DNA from: Thiothrix sp.
Lineage (GTDB): Bacteria > Pseudomonadota > Gammaproteobacteria > Thiotrichales > Thiotrichaceae
DNA: 64,000 nucleotides
NCBI GenBank assembly: GCA_008015155.1
Contig: SSFA01000008.1
Coordinates: 1 to 64,000, forward strand
Reading direction: 5' to 3'
Made by a program: the position numbers and the translations under genes. Below the pieces are notes generated by a model. It was not told where the DNA came from. It saw nothing but the letters and a program-made list of their open reading frames with translations, and did not search any database. Shown here in pieces: positions 17,553-27,246 of this stretch; the first letter of the stretch is position 1, and the number at the start of each line of letters is the position of its first letter.

Positions 17553-18572
17553 ATGCATGGTATCATGCAGCGCTTATTTTGCGGCAGAACATTGGCGTTT
17601 ATGGGTCAGCGAATTATTAGCAGTTATCGTGCACCGTGGTGGTTAAAATCCCCACACCTCCAAACTATTCTACCGACCTTTCTACGTCAACGTCCGCAGC
17701 TCGACTTTACTTGGGAACGCGTAGAACTCAAAGATGGTGACTTTATTGATCTTGCTTGGTATCCCCGCCCACAAGCACCTTTAGTACTGATGATGCACGG
17801 TTTAGAAGGCTCTTTAAACTCACATTATGCTTCTACTTTAATACAAGCCTTGCATCAAGCTGGATTTAGCGTGGTTTTTATGCACCTACGTGGGCGTGGC
17901 CTTGAGCCTAATCGCTTAGCCAAAAGTTATCATTCTGGAGCGTCTGCTGATTTAGCTGAAGTATTAGCGCAACTTAAAGCTCGAGGGCAAATGCCAGCTG
18001 CTGCCATTGGGGTATCTTTAAGTGCAAATTTACTGCTTAAATATTTAGGCGAAACCGGCGCTAAGGCTGGCCTAAAGGCTGCCGTTGCGATTTCCACACC
18101 CTTTCAATTAGCGGTCTGTGCCAAAAAACTTGAACACGGGTTTGCGCGGGTCTATGGGCAATATTTATTGAAGCAACTGAAAGACTCTTACCGCAATAAA
18201 TTCCAGCGTTTACCAGAACCCAAGCCGATTGATCTAAAGGCTCTTAAGACAATTTATCAATTCGATGATCAGATAACAGCTCCCTTGAATCAGTTTGAGA
18301 ATGCCACTGATTATTATCAGCGCTCTAGCAGTGCTCAGTTCTTAGGTCGTATTCAAACGCCTACCTTGATTATTCATGCTCTAGATGATCCTTTTATGCG
18401 TCCAAGTATCGTGCCTAGCCCTGAGCAAACGAGTGCCAGCGTCAGCTTAGAAATCACCGCGCAGGGCGGACATGTAGGCTTTCTGACAGGTAGTGCACCG
18501 TGGAAATTAAGCTATTGGCTAGATGAGCGTGTACCTGCTTGGCTAAGTTCACAGCTGGTCACTGCTGCATGA
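17553..18572 (+). CDS. YheT-type alpha/beta hydrolase
   Basis: Predicted esterase or hydrolase of the YheT (UPF0017) family, cytoplasmic. SPHLQTILPTFLR, WERVELKDGDFIDLAW and LVLMMHGLEGSLNSHY (oxyanion side) are family blocks. The nucleophile elbow is AIGVSLSANLLLKYLGE, and a late Asp/His pair lies in HALDDPFM and QGGHVGFL. The start is uncertain: ATG 17553 follows AGGAGG (17536-17541) at 11 bases, but family alignment favours ATG 17601 (MGQRIISSYRAP). The stop overlaps the next gene's ATG by four bases (ATGA), so the pair is translationally coupled. Confidence 0.88.
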   Translation: MHGIMQRLFCGRTLAFMGQRIISSYRAPWWLKSPHLQTILPTFLRQRPQLDFTWERVELKDGDFIDLAWYPRPQAPLVLMMHGLEGSLNSHYASTLIQALHQAGFSVVFMHLRGRGLEPNRLAKSYHSGASADLAEVLAQLKARGQMPAAAIGVSLSANLLLKYLGETGAKAGLKAAVAISTPFQLAVCAKKLEHGFARVYGQYLLKQLKDSYRNKFQRLPEPKPIDLKALKTIYQFDDQITAPLNQFENATDYYQRSSSAQFLGRIQTPTLIIHALDDPFMRPSIVPSPEQTSASVSLEITAQGGHVGFLTGSAPWKLSYWLDERVPAWLSSQLVTAA

Positions 18573-19858
18573 GTCAAACTACCCTAGCAGCAGTGATCGG
18601 GGGTGGGCCTGCAGGCTTGATGGCTGCCGAGCAACTCACTCAAGCTGGTTTTAAGGTGGATTTATACGATGCGATGCCTTCAGTTGGGCGTAAATTCTTG
18701 CTAGCAGGGATTGGTGGCTTGAATATCACGCACTCTGAAAACTTTGTAAGTTTTAACCAACGTTATGCTGAGCGGGCTGAGGTACTCCAGCCTTATTTAC
18801 AAGCCTTTAGCCCTGAAACTCTACGTCAATGGTGTACCGATTTAGGCATCGAAACCTTTATTGGTAGTTCAGGACGAGTGTTTCCTAAAGAAATGAAAGC
18901 CGCTCCCCTTCTACGCGCTTGGCTAAGCCGCTTAAAAGAGCAAGGTTTAAGTATTTATCCTCGTCATCGTTGCTTAGGCTTAAATGCTACTCATGAATGG
19001 ATTTTAGAAACGCCCAGTAGTTTAGTGACCAAATCCTACCCAGTCACTATCTTAGCCTTGGGTGGCGCGAGTTGGAAAAAGCTGGGTAGCGATGGCGCTT
19101 GGGTAGACTGGTTAGGCCAACAACAGATTCCCATTCGAGCTTTAAAGCCTGCGAATAACGGGTTTCTATGTGCTTGGAGTGACTATCTAAAACCCCTAGC
19201 TGGCTCACCAGTCAAACCCGTCAGTTTAAGCTTTACTGATCTTGCTGGTCATACCGAAACACGCCAAGGCGAACTCATCATTACTGAACACGGGGTGGAA
19301 GGTAGCTTGATTTATGCCTTTGCCGCTCGCCTACGTGATAGCTTAGAGCAAACGGGTAGTACCGTTTTTTATTTAGACTTATGCCCTCACCACACCCAAG
19401 CACAGTTAGAAGGCATTTTAGAGAAACGTAGTTCGAAAAAAAGCCTTGGCAGCTTTCTAAAAAGCCAATTGAAACTGGATGCGATTAAAACGGCTCTAGT
19501 CTTTGAGAAACTTGATAAATCCCAAGCTCAAACTGCAAGTGATCTCGCCCAAGTCTTGAAAAACTTGCCTATTACCGTGATTGGTATGACTACTTTAGAC
19601 GAGGCGATTAGCACTGCCGGTGGCGTAGAGTTTGCTGCGTTAACAGCTGATTTAATGTTCAAACAGCTACCGGGTGTATTTTGCGCTGGCGAAATGCTGG
19701 ACTGGGAGGCTCCAACCGGTGGTTATTTGCTAACGGCTTGTTTTGCGACTGGCAAACAAGCGGGGTTAGGTGCTGTGCGTTATTTGCATCATTTAGGGCT
19801 TAGTCCAATATCAGATTCTGATCAGCTAAGCGCTCCACATCTTCGTCTTGATGGGTAA
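18569..19858 (+). CDS. FAD-dependent oxidoreductase (YhiN/HI0933 family)
   Basis: Flavoprotein with a Rossmann start AAVIGGGPAGLMAAEQL at residues 6-22, then SVGRKFLLAGIGGLNITHSE, GSSGRVFPKEMKAAPLL and GEMLDWEAPTGGYLLTACFATG near the end, all typical of the HI0933/YhiN group. Its physiological substrate is unknown. I start it at ATG 18569, inside the previous gene's ATGA overlap, rather than the longer reading from 18539. The final 59 bases overlap the convergent thiQ gene on the other strand, an unusually long tail-to-tail overlap; the C-terminal residues from SPISDSDQ onward fall in it. Confidence 0.87.
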   Translation: MSQTTLAAVIGGGPAGLMAAEQLTQAGFKVDLYDAMPSVGRKFLLAGIGGLNITHSENFVSFNQRYAERAEVLQPYLQAFSPETLRQWCTDLGIETFIGSSGRVFPKEMKAAPLLRAWLSRLKEQGLSIYPRHRCLGLNATHEWILETPSSLVTKSYPVTILALGGASWKKLGSDGAWVDWLGQQQIPIRALKPANNGFLCAWSDYLKPLAGSPVKPVSLSFTDLAGHTETRQGELIITEHGVEGSLIYAFAARLRDSLEQTGSTVFYLDLCPHHTQAQLEGILEKRSSKKSLGSFLKSQLKLDAIKTALVFEKLDKSQAQTASDLAQVLKNLPITVIGMTTLDEAISTAGGVEFAALTADLMFKQLPGVFCAGEMLDWEAPTGGYLLTACFATGKQAGLGAVRYLHHLGLSPISDSDQLSAPHLRLDG

Positions 19859-20408
19859 CAAGTAACACCGTTTTATGTGCCGTTTTAGCAGTCTGTCTCA
19901 CCCACAGAGCGGCTAATTCACGGGTATAAGCATCCAATTCAGCGAATGGCTCATCTAATAAAATAAGCGGTTCAGGGCGTAGTAATGTACGTAGCAAAGC
20001 CACGCGCTGACGTTGCCCACCCGATAATTCCTTCGGCATTTTTTTCAAATAAGCGCTAATTTCTAAGGCATCTGCTGCAGTATTAATAGCTGCTTGTTGC
20101 TCTGTCGCGGAGCTAAACTTCAATCCCAGCTTTAAATTCTGGGCAATACTCAAATGCTCAAATAAATTATGCTCTTGAAACAACATACTGACCGGACGTT
20201 GCTCAATGGCTAAGCGCAAGAGTGATTGGCCTTGCCATTGAATATCCCCCTCAGCGACTGGCTCAAACCCAGCAATCGCGGCTAAAAGCGCGGACTTCCC
20301 TGCTCCACTACGGCCTTGAATGGTTAGTATGGTGTTCGGTTCCACTTGAAAATGGTAGCGCCGCTGCCAAGAGCCACGGCGCAAGAGAAGATTCTGCATC
20401 ACTAACAT
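19800..20408 (-). CDS. thiQ: Thiamine ABC transporter ATP-binding protein
   Basis: ATPase that powers uptake of thiamine or thiamine phosphates by ThiBPQ. All ABC motifs are present: Walker A GRSGAGKS at 33-40, Q-loop in SMLFQEHNLFEHLS, signature LSGGQRQRVAL, Walker B PLILLDEPFAELDAY and the switch His in LVTHQDED. The length of 202 residues is right for ThiQ. It begins 3 bases after a beta-propeller gene that separates it from thiP. The riboswitch ahead of thiB shows the whole set responds to thiamine pyrophosphate. The substrate follows from context. Confidence 0.88.
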   Translation of the reverse strand: MLVMQNLLLRRGSWQRRYHFQVEPNTILTIQGRSGAGKSALLAAIAGFEPVAEGDIQWQGQSLLRLAIEQRPVSMLFQEHNLFEHLSIAQNLKLGLKFSSATEQQAAINTAADALEISAYLKKMPKELSGGQRQRVALLRTLLRPEPLILLDEPFAELDAYTRELAALWVRQTAKTAHKTVLLVTHQDEDVERLADQNLILD

Positions 20409-20411
20409 GAG

Positions 20412-22385
20412 TTATTTTGCTGCCCAAGCACTCTTATAAAAATTACCCTTATGGAAATAATACAGATAGTTATCAATCAAAATACTCCGGTCAGCATCAT
20501 CCCAATACCAATTATTAGCAGGACTGACTGAAAATCCACCTAGATGCTGCAATTTACGCTGGGCGTGAGTCACTTCAAAGCGGTGTAGGCCATTTTTAAC
20601 CGTACCATTGTTGGGATCATACACATTGACCGGTAAAGCTACTCGAGTAAGCGTGTTGTTGTTGATGGCTAACGAGGTAATCGCATGGTGATTACGATTG
20701 GCCGGGCTATCTGAACCTGGACCACCTAATTGCACCTTATCAATTTCTTGTGGGTTATTGGGGTTACTGATATCAAACAGTGACAGTTTCCACCCCTGTT
20801 GAGCACCTCCTGCTTGTGCATCAGCCGCTTTACCCACACCTAACAATAGATTGGCTGTGACCGGATGGAGATAGTCCGAAAAGCCTGGAATCACTAATTC
20901 GCCCGTTACTTTCGGGTCATTTGGCTTACGTAAATCCACTACATATAAAGGATCCGTGTTACGGAAGGTTACGAAATAAGCATAATCATTAAATAAACGT
21001 GCCCCATACAAGCGCTCACCGGGCTTACCAATGGCTTGCGGATACTTAGCATTCGGCAGACGTCCAACTGTGAGCAACTGTTTAGCATTCGCTGCCTCAG
21101 CTAGAATAGTGACAATTACTGGAGAGCGCGTAATCGGATCAGGATGTTTAGTCGTTTGCGCCATATTATAGGTCACTACTCGCAAATTACCGCGCTGATC
21201 CTCATCAAATTGGAAGCTACTCAGCTCGTTCCAATTGAGCGTTCCAAAAAATGCACCCGACCCGCGATAATTAAAACCTTTACCACTCAATGCAAACTTA
21301 TGCAGCACATTACCCTGCATCGAGCTAATCGGTGCTTTTGCTAAAGCGTCATAGGGAGATATCAAGTAAGCGGCCTGATCTGACATATAGAAATTGCCGG
21401 CTCCACCGAAATAACCCAGCGCTTCAGGCGCTTGAGTTGGACTATCTAGATCTAAACTAATCAGTGAAGTGATCTGATAAACATCGGCTACTTTTTGATT
21501 CACTGCATAGAGTGAATTCGCTTTGAATAAAGGCAAGGAGTTTTTAGTTGTTTTCTCAGTGTAGTGAGGCAATATCTCACTGACACTCCAGCTATCAATA
21601 GCAGCACTAATTTTTCTCTTCTCAAGCTCTTTCTGAGCTTCAGTCAAAGCTTGTTTAGTTTCAATACTTTTGTAAGTATTAGGAAAACCATTAAGATAAT
21701 GATTTAGAAATAAATAAAGGCGATTATTAATTCTTCTCGTTTGGAAAAAATTTCCCTCAATATCCAAGTGGCGAATCAATTGCGGTTTAGCTGGATTGCT
21801 AGTATTAAAAATGAGTACTTGTGTCTGTCCCTGACCTACGTAGGGACGGCGCATGGCGTGCCGTGAAGGACTCACCGCTTGGTAAGCACTGGTAATGGCA
21901 ATCAATTGCTTTTTATTGGGAACTAGATATAAACCCTGCAATTGGGAATTTGCTGGCATACCAATGCTAGCAATCTGTTTCAGTGTGGCTCCTGACACCG
22001 CTTGGGTATCAAACACCCGAATCCCACCACCTTGCTGATTAGCGCCATATAAATAGCGACCATCTGTTTTCACCCAATCCGCTTCATCAACACCCTGCTC
22101 TTGTAAATTGGTACTAGAAACCTGCCCTGCGGAAGTCGCTGCCGGACGCATCGCTGCTCTAGGCGGTGCTGTGCTCGCTTGAGCCTTCACTGCTGGCACT
22201 CGGATCATCGGAGTAGCTTGATATTCAGTGACAGTAATTTGTGACTTGAATTGTGTTTTGAGTTGCTGATCCAACTGTTGCAATGAAATAGGTTTTAACA
22301 AGCCTTCTTTATCGCCTAGACCTTGGGCAAATACGCTACTGGGTAAAAAGAAATAGCAAATCAGCATTAAGCAAATATGTCGCAT
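20412..22385 (-). CDS. Secreted beta-propeller domain protein in the thiamine operon
   Basis: A 657-residue exported protein with a signal peptide (residues 1-20, ending SSVFAQG). STNLQEQGVDEADWVKTDGRYLYG marks the Beta_propel family, a repeat protein found mainly in archaea and some bacteria. Later repeats include GYFGGAGNFYMSDQAAYLIS, YAYFVTFRNTDPLYVVDLRKP and LSLFDISNPNNPQEI. No catalytic residues are evident; such propellers usually bind a partner or ligand. It sits between thiP (69 bases upstream) and thiQ (3 bases downstream) on the same strand, so it is probably made with the thiamine transporter. A link to thiamine is only inferred from position. Confidence 0.75.
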   Translation of the reverse strand: MRHICLMLICYFFLPSSVFAQGLGDKEGLLKPISLQQLDQQLKTQFKSQITVTEYQATPMIRVPAVKAQASTAPPRAAMRPAATSAGQVSSTNLQEQGVDEADWVKTDGRYLYGANQQGGGIRVFDTQAVSGATLKQIASIGMPANSQLQGLYLVPNKKQLIAITSAYQAVSPSRHAMRRPYVGQGQTQVLIFNTSNPAKPQLIRHLDIEGNFFQTRRINNRLYLFLNHYLNGFPNTYKSIETKQALTEAQKELEKRKISAAIDSWSVSEILPHYTEKTTKNSLPLFKANSLYAVNQKVADVYQITSLISLDLDSPTQAPEALGYFGGAGNFYMSDQAAYLISPYDALAKAPISSMQGNVLHKFALSGKGFNYRGSGAFFGTLNWNELSSFQFDEDQRGNLRVVTYNMAQTTKHPDPITRSPVIVTILAEAANAKQLLTVGRLPNAKYPQAIGKPGERLYGARLFNDYAYFVTFRNTDPLYVVDLRKPNDPKVTGELVIPGFSDYLHPVTANLLLGVGKAADAQAGGAQQGWKLSLFDISNPNNPQEIDKVQLGGPGSDSPANRNHHAITSLAINNNTLTRVALPVNVYDPNNGTVKNGLHRFEVTHAQRKLQHLGGFSVSPANNWYWDDADRSILIDNYLYYFHKGNFYKSAWAAK

Positions 22386-22454
22386 AGTTTTAACCTTGTT
22401 ATTGACTGAGCTAGCAGAATAGACCTCCAGCTATAAAAAAGAGTTCAGACTTTG

Positions 22455-24014
22455 CTATTTATTTTTAATTTTTTCTAGCCAAACTACGAGAGCCGCGCAG
22501 ATCAATAAAAATAAACAGGCTAGTACTGAGGCCTCAGCAATCCGATAACTGCCAGCATAGCTATAAATAAGCCAAGGCAAACTAATCCAAGTGTCTGTGG
22601 CAAAAATCGAGAATACTGCTACATCCCCCATTGCTAGCAACAAACACAAAACAAAAGCCGCTTGTAAATCGCGCTGCAGCCACGGTAATACTACTTGCCA
22701 ATAAGCCCAGGCATTTAATTTCAGTTGTTGGGCTAAATATTGATATTGATCATCAAATTGAAATAAGCGCGGCTTTAATTGCTGCACTGCAAAGGGTACT
22801 AAGATAAGCGTATTGACGAGGATAACGAAAAATATCCCCCAAACTTCTAAATCTAAATGCCTTAAACTCCAAACATATAAGCCCACTGAAAGCACCATCG
22901 CTGGCAAGACTAAACTGTGATTAGCCAGCCCCTCTAATAGCCATTGCTTCTGCTGTTGTTGCTGACGGCGTGCCCAGCGAATAGGACTGAGTACTAGGAC
23001 TGCGATTAACACAGCTAAACTCGCCGCTATTAGACCTAAGCTCAGAGTTGTGATTAAAGGTTTGATAAGATTTATCTTAGTTAAACCCTCGAAATTGATT
23101 TGCCACCAACTAGGAATCAGTGCCAGTAAGGGTAATAAGAAGAAAGTCCAAGTAAGATAGTAGATCAGTTGCTGGTAAAGCATTTGCCAAGACCTAAGTC
23201 GAGGTAAAAATTCTGGCCTCGCTGTATCAGCAGAGAGCCAAGCGCTCGAACCAAAGCGTGTCATGGCTAAATAAAAACTACCCGTAATCAATAATTGTAG
23301 CCAAGCTAAGCTCAAAGCTTCCGGAATATTAAAATCGTATTTAAGTGCCTGATAAATAGCAACTTCCAGAGTAGTTGATTGCGGCCCTCCACCCAAGGAT
23401 AAAACCACTGCAAAGCTATTAAAACACAGCACAAAGATAAAAACCCAGACTGTGAGTAAACGCGCCCGCAATTGTGGCCACTCAAGTACAGCCCATTGCT
23501 GCCAACTGCTTAATTTTAACTGCCGCGCTAGTATCCATGAACTAGCAGGTAAGGCCTGTAGCTGCAGATAAAAACTACGAATCGCAAACGGTAGATTTAA
23601 AAATAAATGCGCCAGTAGAATCCCCTGTAGGCCATATAAATTCCAAGACTTGCCAAGATAAGGACTTAAGCTACCTGCACTCCCTAAGAGCGCAACCAAG
23701 CCAGTAATTAAAATTAAGGTCGGCAAAACAAAGCAAAGTAAGCACAGCGCCAAAAAAGCGCGTTTACCTAGGAGATTAGGTAAATAATAGAGCGCACGTG
23801 CGACTGGTACTGCTAATAAAACTGCAGCACTAGCGCTTAAAGCTGCCTGCTTTAGGGAAAAGCCAAGAATGCGGTGAATATAAGGATCAGTAAATACCGA
23901 CCCAGCTAAGCGTCCTTCGGCCAGACTACTTAAGCCATAAAAAGCCCAAGCAGTCACTGAAACTAAAGCTACAAGCGCTAGATAACCGCTTATTTGGCTG
24001 CTGCGCTGCGCCAC
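22455..24014 (-). CDS. thiP: Thiamine ABC transporter permease
   Basis: Inner-membrane permease made of two fused permease halves, about twelve membrane helices in 519 residues, as expected for ThiP. Each half has an EAA-type cytoplasmic loop: ARQLKLSSWQQWAVLEWPQLR near 165-185 and AQQLKLNAWAYWQVVLPWLQ near 430-450. These contact the two ThiQ ATPases. The gene overlaps the 3' end of thiB by 25 bases, so the two are translationally coupled under the TPP riboswitch. Confidence 0.88.
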   Translation of the reverse strand: MAQRSSQISGYLALVALVSVTAWAFYGLSSLAEGRLAGSVFTDPYIHRILGFSLKQAALSASAAVLLAVPVARALYYLPNLLGKRAFLALCLLCFVLPTLILITGLVALLGSAGSLSPYLGKSWNLYGLQGILLAHLFLNLPFAIRSFYLQLQALPASSWILARQLKLSSWQQWAVLEWPQLRARLLTVWVFIFVLCFNSFAVVLSLGGGPQSTTLEVAIYQALKYDFNIPEALSLAWLQLLITGSFYLAMTRFGSSAWLSADTARPEFLPRLRSWQMLYQQLIYYLTWTFFLLPLLALIPSWWQINFEGLTKINLIKPLITTLSLGLIAASLAVLIAVLVLSPIRWARRQQQQQKQWLLEGLANHSLVLPAMVLSVGLYVWSLRHLDLEVWGIFFVILVNTLILVPFAVQQLKPRLFQFDDQYQYLAQQLKLNAWAYWQVVLPWLQRDLQAAFVLCLLLAMGDVAVFSIFATDTWISLPWLIYSYAGSYRIAEASVLACLFLLICAALVVWLEKIKNK

Positions 24015-24979
24015 TCTCTAACCCATTCCGCACGCTTTTCGGCAACTTCAGCCGGTGTAAAACCAATCCGCTGCGGCTGAATTAATTGGCTAAATATAGG
24101 AGGTAATTCAATTCCATCAATGACGGGTAACATCCAATTAGTCACTGGAATAATACTTTGTGCTTCTGGCGAGATTAGAAAGCTTAAGAATTGTTTAGCT
24201 AATTCCGGTTGCTGGCTGGATTTCAGCACAGCAGCTAACTCGACTTGAGCCACATGCCCTTCACTAAAAGCGGCCGCTTTATACTGTTCTTTTTTATCAG
24301 AAAGGACATGATAAGCGGGTGAGGTGTTGTAGCTTAGGACATAATCTGCGCCGCCCTCTAAAAACATACTATAAGCTTCCCACCACCCTTTAGTCACTGT
24401 CACGGTGTGCTTGGCTAATTGCTGCCAAGCAGATGCAGCTTGATCACCGTAAACCGCTTTCATCCATAACATTAAGCCTTGGCCTGGCGTGCTGGTACGT
24501 GGGTCTTGATAAATGACTTTAGCATCAGACTCAAGCAATTCTTTCAAAGAACTAACGGGCTTAGTAATTTTGCTGCTGTCGTAGATAAAAGCAAAATAGC
24601 CATAATCATAAGGAAGAAAGTCTTTATCTACCCATTTCAAACTGGTCGATAATTTATCTAAAGCTTGGCCATGCTCCGCAATCAATTGGGTCGCGCGCGC
24701 TTCTTCCATCAGGCCATCATCAATGCCTAAAATAAGATCGGCTTTAGCCTGATCACCTTCGATTTTCAGGCGATTTAGGATACTGACTCCATCTTCAACA
24801 GCAATAAATTTTAAATCGCAATGGCAGGTTTGCTCAAAAGCTGCTTCCAGCTTCGGGCCAGAACCCCATTCAGATACAAAAGAGTCATAGGTATAAACCG
24901 TCAAGATAGGCTTATCCGCTGCTTGAGCAATACCTAAACTGAAAAGCATGAAAAGGGGAAGGAAATAGGAGGTTTTCAT
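23990..24979 (-). CDS. thiB: Thiamine-binding periplasmic protein
   Basis: Periplasmic binding protein that hands thiamine or its phosphates to ThiPQ. The signal peptide spans residues 1-20 from ATG 24979 (MKTSYFLPLFMLFSLGIAQA). The mature start LTVYTYDSFVSEWGSG is the ThiB/TbpA signature; GWWEAYSMFLEGGADYVLSY and NWMLPVIDGIELP fit the C-terminal lobe. I reject the upstream start at 25012 because it puts eleven non-signal residues before the Met-Lys. It overlaps thiP by 25 bases. Confidence 0.9.
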   Translation of the reverse strand: MKTSYFLPLFMLFSLGIAQAADKPILTVYTYDSFVSEWGSGPKLEAAFEQTCHCDLKFIAVEDGVSILNRLKIEGDQAKADLILGIDDGLMEEARATQLIAEHGQALDKLSTSLKWVDKDFLPYDYGYFAFIYDSSKITKPVSSLKELLESDAKVIYQDPRTSTPGQGLMLWMKAVYGDQAASAWQQLAKHTVTVTKGWWEAYSMFLEGGADYVLSYNTSPAYHVLSDKKEQYKAAAFSEGHVAQVELAAVLKSSQQPELAKQFLSFLISPEAQSIIPVTNWMLPVIDGIELPPIFSQLIQPQRIGFTPAEVAEKRAEWVREWRSAAAK

Positions 24980-25043
24980 GTTGAGTACCTTTAGTAAGTA
25001 ACTAAGGAACACAACGGCACAGGGGGGTGGTAGACAGAATTAT

Positions 25044-25126
25044 CTCTTCCCTACGCCGGTATGAGCCGGATCAGGTTCTACGGGTTCGCTAAAAAGCATC
25101 TCAGTCCAGAAGGACACCCCGAGAGC
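25044..25126 (-). promoter_or_regulatory. TPP riboswitch (THI box) upstream of thiB
   Basis: On the minus strand the leader has the conserved thi-box parts in order: GGGGTG, CTGAGATG, ACCCGTAGAACCTGATC and CCGGCGTAGGGAAGAG, with CTCT/AGAG closing P1. It ends about 65 bases before the thiB ATG. TPP binding normally switches such operons off. I see no clear terminator between aptamer and start, so control may be at translation. Confidence 0.93.
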
Positions 25127-25249
25127 GCAGAAAGAGTTTAGCAAAGCTTTGAATAAACTGACAACAAACTTGAAAAGATAAGGGAGGAAAAAGGAAACCT
25201 TCGATTGAACCCTCCCCTGCCTTGCACAGAGGAGGATAGAAACAATTTA

Positions 25250-26179
25250 CTACTGTTGTGTACCCGACATTTGCTTTAAATAAGCCACTAAGACTTTAAT
25301 CTCAGTTTCATTTAAGCGTTGACCGAATACTGGCATTTGGCGTTGTACACCATTAGTGATAACTTTTTTAACTAAGGCTAAGCGCTCAGCCGGAGTTTCC
25401 TCAGCAGTCGTATCTGCGATCGTCCAGATTTGATCAGTTAAATTAGCAGAACCTTGTGAGTACAAACCTTTACCCTCAACCGTATGGCATTGGTAGCAAC
25501 CCCCTGCATAACCATTGAAGATTTTCTGACCTTTAGCGGCTGCCTCTGCATTATGTTCAATGCCAGAGAAACTCAACACATAGTTAGCCACTTCATCCAC
25601 TTGCTCTGGAGTCAGAGTAGTATTGTAAGCGGGCATATAGCCATTACGCCCACCAACGATAGTCTGATGAATTTGCTCAACACTACCCCCCCACAACCAG
25701 TCATCATCAACTAAAGTTGGGAATAAGCCAGCAACACCTTGACCACCCGCTTGGTGGCAAGCGGCACATTTATCACCAAAAATACCATTGCCATAAGAAC
25801 GCACGAAAGCACTCATATCAGGATCTTGAGCAATTTGCTCATAGGATGCTGCAGAGACTTTTTCCAAATAAGCCTTTTGCTTGAGCGCTTGCTCGCCGGT
25901 TTGCATGTCTTGAGCTAACAAAGCACGCATGTTCCAGTGAGTTGTTTTAGTTTCCCCAGCATCTGTTTTATAAGTTAGGGTACTAAAACCTTTCAAATAA
26001 CTACCGCCAATCGGCCAAGACGGATAGGTAGACCAATACACGATCGCGAAAATGATCGTTGCATAAAAGGTCCATAACCACCAACGTGGTAGTGGATTAT
26101 TAAACTCTTGTAGGGTTTCATCCCACACGTGCCCGGTGGTTTCTGCCCCAGTCAAAGGATCTTTTACAGGACTTGCCAT
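25250..26179 (-). CDS. ccoP: Cytochrome c oxidase cbb3-type subunit III (diheme)
   Basis: Membrane-anchored diheme cytochrome that passes electrons to the CcoNO core. One N-terminal membrane helix near residues 35-55 (WWLWTFYATIIFAIVYWSTYPSW) follows the typical HVWDETLQEFNNPLPRWW. Two c-type hemes are bound at CAACH (about 138-142) and CYQCH (about 228-232), with Met ligands likely in MPAYNTTL and MPVFGQRL. The 309-residue length fits CcoP. It is the last gene of ccoNOQP, 3 bases after ccoQ. This high-affinity oxidase serves respiration at low oxygen. Confidence 0.95.
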   Translation of the reverse strand: MASPVKDPLTGAETTGHVWDETLQEFNNPLPRWWLWTFYATIIFAIVYWSTYPSWPIGGSYLKGFSTLTYKTDAGETKTTHWNMRALLAQDMQTGEQALKQKAYLEKVSAASYEQIAQDPDMSAFVRSYGNGIFGDKCAACHQAGGQGVAGLFPTLVDDDWLWGGSVEQIHQTIVGGRNGYMPAYNTTLTPEQVDEVANYVLSFSGIEHNAEAAAKGQKIFNGYAGGCYQCHTVEGKGLYSQGSANLTDQIWTIADTTAEETPAERLALVKKVITNGVQRQMPVFGQRLNETEIKVLVAYLKQMSGTQQ

Positions 26180-26182
26180 AAT

Positions 26183-26401
26183 TTATTTCTCACCTTGCTT
26201 TGGTGATTCTGCCTGCGGTTTATGCTCATCATCATCCAAAAAAGGCACATAGCGATACGATTCAAGGCGTTCGCTACGGGCTTTATTTGAATAAACGTAC
26301 AGCACAATACCGACAAAGGTGGTAAAGAAAATCACTAACGCCACCATTTTGCTATTACCTAAATCGGTAATCCACATCCATAATTCTGCTAGCATCATCA
26401 T
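26183..26401 (-). CDS. ccoQ: cbb3 oxidase small subunit CcoQ
   Basis: A 72-residue one-helix protein (LVIFFTTFVGIVLYVYS) of the CcoQ/FixQ type, which helps keep the cbb3 complex assembled. The charged tail RSERLESYRYVPFLDDDE is typical. The ATG follows GGAG, and two further in-frame ATGs follow directly. It sits between ccoO and ccoP, its usual place. Confidence 0.9.
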   Translation of the reverse strand: MMMLAELWMWITDLGNSKMVALVIFFTTFVGIVLYVYSNKARSERLESYRYVPFLDDDEHKPQAESPKQGEK

Positions 26402-26442
26402 TCTCCTAACCAGTCAGTATCACCCAATCTCTATGGGCCAGA

Positions 26443-27234
26443 TCAACGGAACTGGATAAAGTAGTCTTCATCAAACTTACTGAAATCAACCATTGTCCCT
26501 AAGACTTGTAAGTAAGCAATTAAAGCATCCATTTCACTAATAGAAGAAGGATCGCCGTCGTAGTTACCTGCTTTAGCTTGGGCTAATAAATTATCTTCAG
26601 CTCGATTGATATCTAAGGTATTGGCAACTTTCTCACCAAACCGCTCTACCGTACCCGGATGTTTTTGACCTTTCTCATCCGTCCAACCTGCATATTCGTC
26701 TTTAGTCAGAGTGTAAGGCACACCAACCTTTTTCAGCGCAGTCATCCGTGCGCCTACATCCGAATAATCCAACTCAGTCTCTAACAGCCAAGGATAATTA
26801 GGCATAATCGACTCAGGCACGACTGAACGTGGTGCAATTAAATGCTGGGTATGCCAAGCATTTGAGTACTTACCACCGACCCTTGCTAAGTCTGGGCCTG
26901 TACGCTTAGAACCCCACTGGAAGGGGTGATCATATTTAGACTCTGCTGCCAGAGAATAATGACCATAGCGCAGATCCTCATCACGGAAAGGACGAATCAT
27001 TTGTGAGTGGCAAGTATAGCAACCCTCACGAATATAAATGTCCCGCCCACGCAACTCTAAAGGTGAATATGGGCGCACCATCTCTACCCCAGTTTGCGGG
27101 TCTTTTACGTCTTCAATCGTACTATCAATATAATGTAATGGCACAATTTCAACCAAACCACCGATGCCAATCGCGACTAGAGTCAAAACGATTAACAAAC
27201 CCGAGTTGGTTTCAATACTTTCGTGTTTTAACAT
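26443..27234 (-). CDS. ccoO: Cytochrome c oxidase cbb3-type subunit II (monoheme)
   Basis: Monoheme cytochrome c subunit with an N-terminal membrane anchor ([21 protein letters not shown]). The heme-binding motif is [12 protein letters not shown] near residue 72, a hallmark of CcoO, and YPWLLE with [15 protein letters not shown] follows the family. The ATG follows a strong AAGGAGAGGGAAGG ribosome site. It lies 12 bases after ccoN and 41 before ccoQ. It is part of the cbb3 core with CcoN. Confidence 0.95.
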   Translation of the reverse strand: MLKHESIETNSGLLIVLTLVAIGIGGLVEIVPLHYIDSTIEDVKDPQTGVEMVRPYSPLELRGRDIYIREGCYTCHSQMIRPFRDEDLRYGHYSLAAESKYDHPFQWGSKRTGPDLARVGGKYSNAWHTQHLIAPRSVVPESIMPNYPWLLETELDYSDVGARMTALKKVGVPYTLTKDEYAGWTDEKGQKHPGTVERFGEKVANTLDINRAEDNLLAQAKAGNYDGDPSSISEMDALIAYLQVLGTMVDFSKFDEDYFIQFR

Positions 27235-27246
27235 CCTTCCCTCTCC

